DNA from: JALYNX01 sp040902845
Lineage (GTDB): Bacteria > Actinomycetota > Acidimicrobiia > Spongiisociales > ZC4RG35
Assembly (NCBI GenBank): GCA_040902845.1
Contig: JBBDWM010000024.1
Coordinates: 1-64,000, forward strand
Direction of reading: 5' to 3'
Length of the DNA: 64,000 nucleotides
Under the pieces are notes generated by a model. It was not told the origin of the DNA, searched no databases, and worked only from the letters and a program-made list of their open reading frames with translations. The position numbers were made by a program, and so were the translations under genes. Positions 14,498-23,166 of the stretch are shown here, in pieces. The stretch's first letter is position 1; every line of letters begins with the position of its first letter.

Positions 14498-15769
14498 ATG
14501 AATGCGCTCTCCTGGAACCTGCTGCCTGACACTGCGGCAGTCGATGGCGCAGGGCACCTCGTCATCGGTGGTTGTGACACTGTCAGATTGGCGGTCGAGC
14601 ACGGGACCCCGTTGTTCGTGTACGACGAAGCCCACATCAGGAACCGGTGCCGCGAGGCGGTCGCCGCGTTCGGCTCCGGCGCCGTATACGCATCGAAGGC
14701 CTTTCTGTGCCGGGCAATGGCCAGGCTCGCCTATGAGGAGGGCATGGCCATCGATGTCTCCACCGGCGGGGAACTGCATGTGTGTCTCGATGCGGGAGTT
14801 CCCGCCGACCGCCTGGTCTTCCATGGCAACAACAAATCGCGCAACGAGTTGCGACGGGCCCTCGAGGCCGGGGTCGGACGGATCGTCGTCGACAGCTTCG
14901 ACGAGCTGGACCGTCTTCAATCGCTTCACGAGCCGGGGCGGCGGCCGCCCCGCATCCTGCTTCGGGTAACTCCGGGGGTGGAGGCCCATACCCACGAGTT
15001 CATCTCCACCGGTCAAGACGACTCGAAATTCGGCTTCACCTTTTCCAGCGGCGCGGCCACCCGGGCCATCGAAGAGGCGTCGAGCTCGGCGTCCGTCGAT
15101 CTGGTCGGGATCCACGCCCACATCGGATCCCAGGTGTTCCGGGTCGAGTCCTTTGCCGAGGCATTGCGAGTGGTGGCTGATTTCGCCAGGCCCTTCGACC
15201 TCCCCGAGCTCTCCATCGGGGGAGGCCTCGGGGTGGCATATGTCGAGGGCGAGTCCGCCCCGTCGATCACTGAATGGGCCCAAGCGATCAAGGATGCGGC
15301 AGCAGCGCTGGGAGTCACCGCACAGTTGTTTGTAGAGCCGGGACGGGCCATCGTGGCCCAAGCGGCGATCACCATCTACACCGTGGGCACAGTCAAGGAA
15401 TTGCCGGGGATCCGGACCTATGTAGCGGTCGACGGAGGGATGAGTGACAACCCCCGACCCATCCTGTATGGCTCCGGTTATGAGACCTTTGTGCCGGCCC
15501 GGGTCAACCACGAGCGACCGTCGGCGATCCGACTTGTCGGCAAGCACTGCGAGTCCGGCGACGTGCTGGTACTCGATGGTCGAGTTCCGGAGGGGCTCGA
15601 GGTGGGTGACTTCATCGCAACCCCGGTCACCGGCGCCTACGGGCATTCGATGGGCTCCAATTACAACAAGGTGCTTCGACCCGCTGTCATATTCGTGTCC
15701 CATGGCGAACCCCGTGTCGTAGTGCGACGGGAGACCTTCGACGACCTGCTCATCACCGACCTCGGGTGA
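14498..15769 (+). CDS. lysA: Diaminopimelate decarboxylase
   Basis: LysA removes CO2 from meso-diaminopimelate to give L-lysine, using PLP in an alanine-racemase-like barrel. The 423-residue protein has the PLP lysine in YASKAFLC (Lys67), the glycine-rich phosphate-binding block around LSIGGGLG, HIGSQ in the barrel, and the substrate-binding HCESGDVL near the C-terminus that contributes across the dimer. The start is supported by a -10 hexamer 6 nt upstream. The following YibE/F gene overlaps by 4 bp (GTGA), so they form one unit, though no functional link is known. Confidence 0.95.
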   Translation: MNALSWNLLPDTAAVDGAGHLVIGGCDTVRLAVEHGTPLFVYDEAHIRNRCREAVAAFGSGAVYASKAFLCRAMARLAYEEGMAIDVSTGGELHVCLDAGVPADRLVFHGNNKSRNELRRALEAGVGRIVVDSFDELDRLQSLHEPGRRPPRILLRVTPGVEAHTHEFISTGQDDSKFGFTFSSGAATRAIEEASSSASVDLVGIHAHIGSQVFRVESFAEALRVVADFARPFDLPELSIGGGLGVAYVEGESAPSITEWAQAIKDAAAALGVTAQLFVEPGRAIVAQAAITIYTVGTVKELPGIRTYVAVDGGMSDNPRPILYGSGYETFVPARVNHERPSAIRLVGKHCESGDVLVLDGRVPEGLEVGDFIATPVTGAYGHSMGSNYNKVLRPAVIFVSHGEPRVVVRRETFDDLLITDLG

Positions 15770-16959
15770 GCCCTCCGGTTACCTACGATCTGACCGTGTC
15801 TCAAGAGCCGTCTGACTTCGACCGTCTCATCGGCCCTGATCGGCGTCGTGTGCCGACTCCGCGTGGTCTGGCCGGGGTGGTGACTGTCATCGCGATCGGG
15901 GTGGTGATCGGGCTCGTGGTGCTGTACCCCAGAGACAGTCCCGAGATCGATCTCACGGATTTCGGATTCGTGGATGACTCGGTGTCGGCCGCGGTCACAT
16001 CAGTGAAAAGCGCGGTCTGCCCCGATTTTCCTGACGTGGACTGCCACATAGTCGACTTCTCCGCCGCCGACGGAGAGGTCCTCCTAACTCAGGGCTTTCC
16101 GGATGACGATTCTGCACAACCGCGATTCGAGGTGGGTGATCGGGTCTTCCTCTCCGTTTTCGAGGGTGGGGATGGGTCCTTTTCGTATCAGTACGCCGAT
16201 CGGGATCGAAACTTGCTCCTTGCAGTGGTGGCACTGCTCTTCGCCGGTTCCGTCGTAGCCCTGGGCCGGATGCGAGGCGTGGCAGCCCTGCTCGGTCTTG
16301 TGATCAGTCTCCTGATCCTCCTCGGTTTCATCGTGCCGGCGATCATCGCCGGGAAAGACGCTGTCTTAGTTGCCCTTGTGGGGGGAGGCGCCATCGTGCT
16401 GGTGGCCCTCTACCTCGCCCACGGATACACACCCCTGACCCACGTCGCCGCGGTGGGTGCCTTCGCCGCTCTGGCCCTGACAACCGCTCTCTCCTGGGGG
16501 GTGGTGGAGCTCGCCCAGTTCTCTGGCTTGGCCAGCGAGGAGTCATTCTACCTGCTCCTGATCCCCGGCTTCGACCTGTCGGGGCTGCTTCTGGCAGGCG
16601 TGGTCCTAGGCGCGATCGGAGCACTCGACGACGTCACGGTGACTCAGGCGTCGGCGGTGTGGGAGGTTCGGCAGGCCAACTCCGCTCTTGGCCGGGGGGA
16701 CTTGTTCGCGTCCGGTCTGAGGGTGGGCAGAGATCACATCGCCTCCACAGTGAACACCTTGCTCCTGGCCTATGCCGGTGCGGCGATGCCCCTTCTGATC
16801 CTGTTCAGCCTGTCGCAGCAGCACTTGGGCTTGATCGCAAGCTCCGAGGTGGTGGCGGTCGAGATAGTGAGGACCCTGGTCGGGTCGATAGGCCTGGTGG
16901 CTGCGGTTCCTATCACCACCTGGTTGGCGGCCCAGCAGGCTGCCGAGGGCGAAATGTGA
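15766..16959 (+). CDS. YibE/F-family polytopic membrane protein
   Basis: The 397-residue protein has one N-terminal membrane helix, an external domain (about residues 60-140), and about seven further helices with the block IGALDDVTVTQASAVWEVR and the late motif DHIASTVNTLLLAYAGAAMPLL typical of YibE/F-like proteins. Their function is unknown, although they look like transporters. Start GTG at 15766 overlaps the lysA stop; an in-frame GTG at 15796 is an alternative. It overlaps the RimB-like gene by 4 bp (GTGA), linking it to the RimK cluster. Confidence 0.85.
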   Translation: MSPPVTYDLTVSQEPSDFDRLIGPDRRRVPTPRGLAGVVTVIAIGVVIGLVVLYPRDSPEIDLTDFGFVDDSVSAAVTSVKSAVCPDFPDVDCHIVDFSAADGEVLLTQGFPDDDSAQPRFEVGDRVFLSVFEGGDGSFSYQYADRDRNLLLAVVALLFAGSVVALGRMRGVAALLGLVISLLILLGFIVPAIIAGKDAVLVALVGGGAIVLVALYLAHGYTPLTHVAAVGAFAALALTTALSWGVVELAQFSGLASEESFYLLLIPGFDLSGLLLAGVVLGAIGALDDVTVTQASAVWEVRQANSALGRGDLFASGLRVGRDHIASTVNTLLLAYAGAAMPLLILFSLSQQHLGLIASSEVVAVEIVRTLVGSIGLVAAVPITTWLAAQQAAEGEM

Positions 16960-17405
16960 AGCGCCCTGTGATCGGCTGGCGGGAATGGGTGCAACTCCCA
17001 GAACTTGGAGTCTTCGAGATCAAGGCCAAGGTAGACACCGGCGCGGCGACATCGTCACTGCACGCTTTCAGGCTCGAGCGCTTCGAGAGGGACGGCCTCC
17101 CCTTCGTTCGCTTCGATCTACACCCCAGACAGCGGTCGAAGCGACCTTCGATCGAATGCGAGGCTCCGATCGTCAGAGAAACGGCGGTCCGCAACCCGGG
17201 TGGACGCACCGAGCTCAGACCGGTGATCGCCTCGACGCTGGTGATCGCCGGCCAGCCGGTTGAGGCCCTGATCAACCTGACCGGGCGGGACGAGATGGGA
17301 TACAGGCTGCTTCTCGGTCGACGCACCTTGAGAAACAGGTTTGTGGTAGACCCCGGCAAGAGTTATCTCGGGCCACGCCCCAAACGAAGCGAGGAACCCG
17401 CGTGA
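16956..17405 (+). CDS. RimB-like retropepsin-fold protease (PF05618 'ATP-dependent zinc protease' family)
   Basis: The 149-residue protein has the family start IGWREWVQLPELG and the aspartic-protease-like motif VDTGAATSSLHA (Asp27, Thr28, Gly29), followed by GRDEMGYRLLLGRRTLRNRFVVDP. In Pseudomonas the related RimB acts with RimK in ribosomal protein S6 glutamylation control (established); substrate here is unknown. The older database name 'zinc protease' is not supported by any zinc motif. The GTG start overlaps the YibE/F stop (GTGA) and its stop overlaps the RimK start, so all are coupled. Confidence 0.85.
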   Translation: MKRPVIGWREWVQLPELGVFEIKAKVDTGAATSSLHAFRLERFERDGLPFVRFDLHPRQRSKRPSIECEAPIVRETAVRNPGGRTELRPVIASTLVIAGQPVEALINLTGRDEMGYRLLLGRRTLRNRFVVDPGKSYLGPRPKRSEEPA

Positions 17406-18304
17406 AGATCGCCATCCTCTCCCGACGAACAAGCCTCTACTCGACCAGCCGGCTCCGTGACGCCGCCGTCGAGCGCGGCCACGAGGTCAGCATCGTCGAC
17501 TACCTCCGCTGCTACATGGACATCACCGCTCGCCGCCCCAAGGTCCTCTATCGGGGAGAGGCACTGAGCCCCGAAGCGGTGATCCCGCGGATCGGGGCCA
17601 CCTACACCTATTACGGCGCCGCCGTCGTCCGTCAGTTCGAGATGGCCGGTATCTACTCGGTGAACGAGTCGCAAGCGATCAGCCGGTCCCGGGACAAGCT
17701 GCAGTCTCTCCAGTTGCTGTCGCGGGCGGGTGTCGGGCTCCCGACGACGGGGTTCGCCCATGCCACCCAGGACATCGGCGGATTGCTAAAGGTAGCGGGC
17801 GGCCCGCCAGTGGTGGTCAAGCTCCTCGAGGGCACCCAGGGTCTCGGTGTGGTCTTGGCCGAGACCACCAAGGCGGCCGAGTCGGTGATCGGGGCCTTTC
17901 GCCAACTCGACGCCAACATCTTGGTCCAGGAGTTCATCAAGGAGGCAGGGGGAGCCGACATCAGAGCGTTCGTGGTTGGAGGGAGGGTCGTTGCCGCCAT
18001 GAAGAGACAGGCGCCGCCAGGGGAGTTCCGAAGCAACCTGCATCGGGGCGGCACCGCTGAATCGATCAAGTTGAGCCCCATCCAGCGCTCCATGGCGATC
18101 CGTGCCGCCAAGACCATGGAATTGAACGTGGCCGGGGTAGACCTGATCCAGTCCTCTGAGGGGCCCCTCGTCATCGAGGTCAACTCGTCTCCGGGCCTCG
18201 AGGGCATTGAAGGTGCCAGCGGTGTCGACGTTGCAGGAGAGATAATCGAGTTCATCGAGAACAACGCCGGACTGGAAAAACCGCGTGGTCGCTCGCGGGC
18301 CTGA
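17402..18304 (+). CDS. rimK: RimK-family alpha-L-glutamate ligase (ATP-grasp)
   Basis: RimK-type ligases add glutamate to a carboxyl terminus, classically ribosomal protein S6, by an acyl-phosphate route. The 300-residue protein shows the preATP-grasp start (MKIAILSRRTSLYSTSRL), the ATP-binding blocks PVVVKLLEGTQGLGVVL and ILVQEFIKEAGGADIRAFVVGG, and the Mg-binding VAGVDLIQSSEGPLVIEVNSSPGLEGIE. It overlaps the protease gene by 4 bp and the deacylase gene by 20 bp. Whether the target is S6 or a small molecule cannot be read from sequence, so the symbol is by family. Confidence 0.9.
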   Translation: MKIAILSRRTSLYSTSRLRDAAVERGHEVSIVDYLRCYMDITARRPKVLYRGEALSPEAVIPRIGATYTYYGAAVVRQFEMAGIYSVNESQAISRSRDKLQSLQLLSRAGVGLPTTGFAHATQDIGGLLKVAGGPPVVVKLLEGTQGLGVVLAETTKAAESVIGAFRQLDANILVQEFIKEAGGADIRAFVVGGRVVAAMKRQAPPGEFRSNLHRGGTAESIKLSPIQRSMAIRAAKTMELNVAGVDLIQSSEGPLVIEVNSSPGLEGIEGASGVDVAGEIIEFIENNAGLEKPRGRSRA

Positions 18305-19292
18305 AATCCGCAACGACCCGATCACAGTCGGCAATCGGGTCGTGGCACCGGGGAGAAGGGCCAGGATCGACCTCCCGTTCGCCAAGGTGCCCACCGGTTC
18401 CCAGGAATACCTGCCGGTGGCGGTGATCAACGGGAGAAGGCCCGGCCCTCACGTCTGGCTGTCAGGGGCCATCCACGGAGACGAGCTCAACGGAGTGGAG
18501 ATAGTGCGCAAGGTGTTGCGTCTTCTGGACGCCAAAACTCTCAGGGGAGCGGTGATCGCGGTCCCCATCGTCAACCCGCTCGGGTTCATCATCGAGTCGA
18601 GGTATCTGCCCGACCGGCGTGACCTGAACCGTGCCTTCCCTGGCTCCCCACGTGGATCCACTGCGTCCCGGCTCGCCCACCTGTTCATGCGGGAGGTGGT
18701 GAGCCAATGCTCGGTTGGAATCGACCTGCACACGGCTTCCAACCACCGCACCAACATCCCCCAGATCAGAGCCGACACCGACAACGCCGCGACCCTGCGG
18801 CTGGCCCGGGCATTCGGAGCCCCATTCATCATCCATGCCCGACTCCGCGACGGATCCCTCCGTCAGGCGGCCACCGAATTGGGGGCAACGGTTCTGGTGT
18901 ACGAGGCGGGTCAGGCTCACCGGTTCGACGATGACGCCATCGAGACCGGCGTCTTGGGTGTGATGCGCACACTGAGATCCCTGCGCATGATCGACGTCCG
19001 TCTTCCCAGGGTTCGGCCGACCCGAGTGATGCGCCGGACCCGTTGGGTTCGGGCCCGCCGTGGCGGGCTCGCCAACATCTCGGTCGATTTGGGAGACGAG
19101 GTCGAGAAGGGCGATGTCGTCGCCACCATCTCGGATGCATTCTCGACACGGCCTACCGCGGCCACCGCGCCGGCCAGCGGCTTTGTTGTGGCCCGAACCC
19201 TGCGCCCACTCGTGAACTCAGGTGACGCGCTGGTTCATATCGCGTCGGAGCAGGGCCCTTACCTGGATGAGCCTGCGGAACGGCGACGATAA
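18285..19292 (+). CDS. AstE/AspA-type zinc deacylase coupled to RimK
   Basis: This 335-residue protein belongs to the succinylglutamate desuccinylase/aspartoacylase branch of M14 metallopeptidase folds, which cleave N-acyl amino acids. Zinc ligands are seen in GAIHGDELNG (His64, Glu67) and GIDLHT (His149), with the likely catalytic Glu in VLVYEAGQ. The C-terminus carries a small beta domain (DLGDEVEKGDVVATISD). The 20-bp overlap with rimK suggests coupled translation. A substrate made by, or competing with, the ligase is a reasonable inference. Genes of this type next to RimK and a PF05618 protease recur in other bacteria. Confidence 0.85.
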   Translation: MVARGPEIRNDPITVGNRVVAPGRRARIDLPFAKVPTGSQEYLPVAVINGRRPGPHVWLSGAIHGDELNGVEIVRKVLRLLDAKTLRGAVIAVPIVNPLGFIIESRYLPDRRDLNRAFPGSPRGSTASRLAHLFMREVVSQCSVGIDLHTASNHRTNIPQIRADTDNAATLRLARAFGAPFIIHARLRDGSLRQAATELGATVLVYEAGQAHRFDDDAIETGVLGVMRTLRSLRMIDVRLPRVRPTRVMRRTRWVRARRGGLANISVDLGDEVEKGDVVATISDAFSTRPTAATAPASGFVVARTLRPLVNSGDALVHIASEQGPYLDEPAERRR

Positions 19293-19430
19293 GCGGCGGA
19301 CTTTGGCCTCAACCAACCCTCAACCCGCGACGATTTGGCCTTCGGGAAAACTCGCAGTCTCGGCCAAACAGACGCCGGTCCGCCGCAGCTTCCGCCGCGT
19401 GACACGCCATTCCACTCGAGTCGGCCGCTA

Positions 19431-19709
19431 TCAAGACGCTTTTTCGATCTCCTCGAGCCAGCGACGGCGCACCGAGCGCCGCTCCTTGGGGATGTGCCCA
19501 CCCCAGATGCCTTCGCTCTGGTTGGTCTCGATCGACCAGGTGAGGCACTCGTCCGCCACCGGGCAGCCGGCGCAAACCGCCTTGGCCCGCGCGATCCCCA
19601 CGAGATCCTCGGGGTCGGGAAAGAAAGACACCTCATCGACCACGTCGATACAGGCGGCTCCTTCCCTCCAGGGAGAGAACTTCACATCGAACATCGGTAG
19701 GTCCATCAT
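19431..19709 (-). CDS. WhiB-family iron-sulfur transcription regulator
   Basis: The 92-residue protein has four cysteines for a 4Fe-4S cluster (Cys20, then Cys46-x2-Cys49, Cys55), the GIWGG turn at 67-71 and a basic tail KERRSVRRRW. WhiB proteins bind the primary sigma factor and control cell division, redox or nutrient responses; the paralogue cannot be fixed from this sequence. Adjacent ATGs at 19709 and 19706 are both possible starts. It stands alone; 138 bp downstream and 116 bp upstream contain no other gene. Confidence 0.92.
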   Translation of the reverse strand: MMDLPMFDVKFSPWREGAACIDVVDEVSFFPDPEDLVGIARAKAVCAGCPVADECLTWSIETNQSEGIWGGHIPKERRSVRRRWLEEIEKAS

Positions 19710-19825
19710 TTGTCGAATCGTGTAAACGCTTCGTCAACCTCATTCGTTCCCGACGGGCAAACAGATGAGATATCACCCCGGCGGCACACAGCTTACGGTG
19801 TAATCCCAGCCCGTCCAAAACGCGT

Positions 19826-21049
19826 CTATAGGCCGGTGGCTCCCGGGCCGAGGCGGCCGAGCTCCGCCAGGGCCACCGAGCGCCGATGCACCTCATCGGG
19901 GCCGTCGGCGATCTGAAGCCAGCGCCCCATGGAGTACAGAGCGGCGATGGGGAAGTCTTCGGTGAAACCAGCGGCGCCGAACAGCTGCATCGCTCGATCG
20001 GCAACATAGGTGAGGACGGCCGGGGCCACCACTTTGATTGCGGCGATCTCGGTGCGAGCGGCCTTGGCTCCCCCGTTGTCGATCATCCATGCAGTCTTCA
20101 ACACGAGCAGTCGGGCTTGCTCGATCCGAATCCGGGCCTCGGCGATCCACTCCTGGATCACCCCCTGCTCCGAGAGCGGCCGCCCGAAGGCGGTCCGGGC
20201 CTGGGATCGTTGGACCATGAGGTCGAGACAACGCTCGGCGGCGCCGATCGCCCTCATGCAGTGATGGATCCGACCTGGCCCGAGACGGGCCTGGGCGATG
20301 GCGAATCCCCCACCCCGCTCCCCGAGAAGATTGCTGGCCGGGACCCGAGCCCCGTCGAAGAGGATCTGGGGATGCCCGCCACGATCCTGATAGCCAAACA
20401 CCGTCGGCTCGCGCTCTATGACCACACCGGGAGTGGCGAGCGGGACGACCACCATCGATTGACGGCGATGCGGCTCGGCGTCGGGGTCGGTCACCCCCAT
20501 GACTATGGAGATCTTGCATCGGGGTGAAGCCGCTCCTGAGCTGAACCATTTCCGCCCATTGATGATCAGGTGAACACCGTCGACTTCGATTCGGGCCCTG
20601 ATGTTGGTCGCATCCGAGCTGGCGACATCGGGCTCGGTCATCGAGAAGCAGGACCGGATCTCACCTTCCAGGAGGGGCATGAGCCAGGTCTCTTTCTGCT
20701 CCGGTGTGCCGAACATGTGGAGGATCTCCATGTTCCCGGTGTCAGGGGCCGAGCAGTTGATCGACTCCGGCGCGATCTGAGGGCTGCGCCCGGTGATCTC
20801 GGCAAGAGGGGCGTATTCCAGATTCGACAATCCCGCGCCAATCTCGGAGTCGGGGAGGAACAGATTCCAGATACCGCGACTCCGGGCCTCTCGTTTCAAA
20901 TCCTCGATGATCTGGGGATGATGATGGGGGTCGTCGGCTGAGGCCATCTGCTCCCGATAGACGGCTTCTGATGGGTAGACCTGTTCATCCATAAACTCAG
21001 TGAGGCGGGTCTGAAGCTCCTGGGCCCGGGGCGAGTGGGAGAAGTCCAT
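19826..21049 (-). CDS. Acyl-CoA dehydrogenase
   Basis: This 407-residue FAD enzyme oxidises an acyl-CoA to the enoyl-CoA. Visible are the N-terminal helical domain, the FAD-binding CFSMTEPDVASSDATNI and KWFSSGA, and the C-terminal RSQARTAFGRPLSEQG. The short-chain or branched-chain preference cannot be assigned. The start has TAGCTT about 10 nt upstream, overlapping the stop of the M50 protease gene, which ends 13 bp before it on the same strand. It ends 116 bp before whiB. Confidence 0.92.
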   Translation of the reverse strand: MDFSHSPRAQELQTRLTEFMDEQVYPSEAVYREQMASADDPHHHPQIIEDLKREARSRGIWNLFLPDSEIGAGLSNLEYAPLAEITGRSPQIAPESINCSAPDTGNMEILHMFGTPEQKETWLMPLLEGEIRSCFSMTEPDVASSDATNIRARIEVDGVHLIINGRKWFSSGAASPRCKISIVMGVTDPDAEPHRRQSMVVVPLATPGVVIEREPTVFGYQDRGGHPQILFDGARVPASNLLGERGGGFAIAQARLGPGRIHHCMRAIGAAERCLDLMVQRSQARTAFGRPLSEQGVIQEWIAEARIRIEQARLLVLKTAWMIDNGGAKAARTEIAAIKVVAPAVLTYVADRAMQLFGAAGFTEDFPIAALYSMGRWLQIADGPDEVHRRSVALAELGRLGPGATGL

Positions 21050-21062
21050 CGATACTTCGAAG

Positions 21063-21782
21063 CTACCCGTCGTTCTCTTCGGGCTCGGGGTCGGCCGTGG
21101 GCCGGTCGAAGCTCATCGGTGGAATCGGCACCTGCGGTCGCCGGGGACGTCCTCTCGTCAACTCCCCGAACAACAACCAGCCAGCGAGAAGTGCCACGAA
21201 GGTGAGCCGGAAGTACAGGGCTGCGGTCAAGCCAGCCGCAGCCGTGACCATGAAGACGACATTGGCGATCAACTCCCCACGTTTGGGTGCAAACTTCTCG
21301 AGCAGGGACGAAAACAGATGGCCCCCATCTAGGGGCCGAATCGGCAGCCAGTTGAGCAAACCCCAGAACAGGTTGACGTAGATGAGGTTTCTGACGACGA
21401 ATAGGGCCAGCCCTTCATAGGGGCCGGTGAGTGAGACGACGAGCCAAACCAGGCCACCGAAGACGACACCCACCCCCGAGCCGGCTGCCGCAACAACCGC
21501 CCTCTTCCCCGGGCCGAAATCCTCCTCGGGGATGGTCCACGACGTCAACCCGCCGAGAGTGTTCAACTCGATCTCGACCTCGGAGCCGAATGCACGAGCA
21601 GTGAGGGCATGACCCATCTCGTGGAGAAGGATCGACACGAAGACCACCGCGACCCAGGCGAACACCAACGTAACACTGGCCGCGGAAAGACCCAGCAATG
21701 CAGCCACCAGCAGGAACGAAGGCCGGACGGTGACCGGAACCCCAAGAAGCCGAAACGAAATCACCTGCCCATATTGCCCCAA
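21063..21782 (-). CDS. M50 site-2-type membrane metalloprotease
   Basis: The 239-residue protein has about five membrane helices with the zinc motif HEMGH (His54, Glu55, His58) in the second and the distal NWLPIRPLDGGHL that supplies the third ligand Asp. No PDZ or CBS domain is present, so it is a minimal member. Such proteases cut transmembrane substrates, often anti-sigma factors, but the target is unknown here. It is transcribed toward the acyl-CoA dehydrogenase gene, 13 bp away, and divergent from the M20 peptidase gene across 40 bp. Confidence 0.88.
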   Translation of the reverse strand: MGQYGQVISFRLLGVPVTVRPSFLLVAALLGLSAASVTLVFAWVAVVFVSILLHEMGHALTARAFGSEVEIELNTLGGLTSWTIPEEDFGPGKRAVVAAAGSGVGVVFGGLVWLVVSLTGPYEGLALFVVRNLIYVNLFWGLLNWLPIRPLDGGHLFSSLLEKFAPKRGELIANVVFMVTAAAGLTAALYFRLTFVALLAGWLLFGELTRGRPRRPQVPIPPMSFDRPTADPEPEENDG

Positions 21783-21810
21783 CCCCGGATCTGCTGCCCA
21801 ACTGGCCCGT

Positions 21811-21816
21811 TAGCCT
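21811..21816 (+). promoter_or_regulatory. -10 element TAGCCT of a leaderless-type transcript
   Basis: TAGCCT (inside GTTAGCCT) lies 6 nt before the ATG of the M20 peptidase gene, with no Shine-Dalgarno. The same hexamer recurs before greA, mgtE, the M23 gene and glnE. Confidence 0.5.
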
Positions 21817-21822
21817 CGGCTC

Positions 21823-23166
21823 ATGAACGATGACCTCCGTTCGGCTGTCGCCGCCGATATGCCACGTCTCAAGGATCTCCTCGCCGATCTGGTTCGTCTC
21901 CCTTCGGTGAGTGCCCCCGGATACGACCAGGGCGAGGTCAGGAAAGCCGCGGGAAGCATCGTCACCATCCTCGAGGATGCCGGTTTCGAGAACTCGCAGC
22001 TACTCGAGGTCGAAGGAGGCAATCCAGCCGTCTTCGGCCAGCTCCCTGCTCCTGACGGCGCCCCGACCATCTTTCTCTATGCCCACTATGACGTCCAGCC
22101 CCCGGGGCCGGCCGGCGAGTGGGAGACCGATCCGTTCGATCCTGTGGAGAAGGACGGCCGTGTCTTCGGTCGCGGCTCGGCAGACGACAAATCAGGTGTG
22201 GTCATGCACCTCGGTGCGGTTGCCGCGTTTGACGGACAACTCCCGGTCGGGGTGCAGCTGTTCCTCGAAGGCGAGGAGGAGGCCGGATCCGCGAGCCTCG
22301 CTTCGATTCTCGCGAAGTACTCCCATCTTCTGAAACCCGACGTGATCGTGATCGGTGACGGCGGGATGTGGACCGTCGATGTGCCTGCCTATCTGACCTC
22401 GCTCCGGGGCCTCGTTTCCACCACCATCGAACTGCGGACCCTCGCGGCCCCGGTCCACTCCGGTGAATTTGGGGGTGTCTTCCCCGACGCCTTGACCGCG
22501 ATGGCCCGGCTTCTGTCGACTCTCCATGACGACGAGGGGAATGTCGCCATTCCCGGCCTGGTCAGCGAGGAATCCGATGCCCTCACGATTCCCGAAGCCA
22601 TGGCCCGCGCCCTGACCGGCGTAGTCGATGGAGTGACCGAGATCGGAACCGGCTCGATCACCTCCCGTCTCTGGACCCGCCCTTCGATCTCTGTTCTCGC
22701 GCTCGACGCCCCGCCGGTGAACGAGGCCATCAATCAGTTGGTGCCGGTGAGCCGGGCCAAGGTGAGCATGCGAATCGCTCCCGGCCAGGACACCGGGGTG
22801 GCCCTCACTGCGCTCAGGGATCACCTCACCGAGAACGCCCCCTGGGGCGCAACCGTCGAGTTCCTCCGCCAGGAGGAGGGAAACGGCTCGGTCATCGACA
22901 TCGACAACTATGCCGTCGAAGCCTGGAGCGCCGGGTATCGAGAGGCCTTCGGGACCGATCCGGTGGCGATGGGCGCCGGCGGCTCGATTCCATTCATCGC
23001 CACCTTTGCCGAGCTCTACCCCGACTCACCGATCCTGGTGATCGGTTGCGCCGACCCGACCAGTGCGATCCACGCCCCCAACGAACGCCTGGACCTGGGG
23101 GTGTTGGAGAAGTCGGTCCTCGCCGAGGCGATTGCTTTTAGGCTTCTCGGCTCACGCGAGGCTTGA
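21823..23166 (+). CDS. M20-family dipeptidase / metallopeptidase
   Basis: The 447-residue enzyme has the di-metal ligands of M20 peptidases in YAHYDVQP (His88), GRGSADDKSG (Asp121) and EGEEEAGS (Glu151/Glu152), plus a late GGSIPF block. A dimerisation lid domain is inserted from about 200 to 310. It resembles cytosolic dipeptidases (PepV/CNDP type) that release amino acids from small peptides. Its last 29 bp overlap the end of the convergent MFS gene. Confidence 0.92.
   Translation: MNDDLRSAVAADMPRLKDLLADLVRLPSVSAPGYDQGEVRKAAGSIVTILEDAGFENSQLLEVEGGNPAVFGQLPAPDGAPTIFLYAHYDVQPPGPAGEWETDPFDPVEKDGRVFGRGSADDKSGVVMHLGAVAAFDGQLPVGVQLFLEGEEEAGSASLASILAKYSHLLKPDVIVIGDGGMWTVDVPAYLTSLRGLVSTTIELRTLAAPVHSGEFGGVFPDALTAMARLLSTLHDDEGNVAIPGLVSEESDALTIPEAMARALTGVVDGVTEIGTGSITSRLWTRPSISVLALDAPPVNEAINQLVPVSRAKVSMRIAPGQDTGVALTALRDHLTENAPWGATVEFLRQEEGNGSVIDIDNYAVEAWSAGYREAFGTDPVAMGAGGSIPFIATFAELYPDSPILVIGCADPTSAIHAPNERLDLGVLEKSVLAEAIAFRLLGSREA

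Noticed and set aside
16956..17405. Calling the PF05618 protein a zinc protease
   Set aside because: No HExxH or other zinc motif is present; the VDTGA motif points to an aspartic, retropepsin-like fold.
19293..19430. Possible structured RNA after the deacylase gene
   Set aside because: GGCGGAC and GTCCGCC can pair over about 90 nt, but the intervening bases give no consistent stem.
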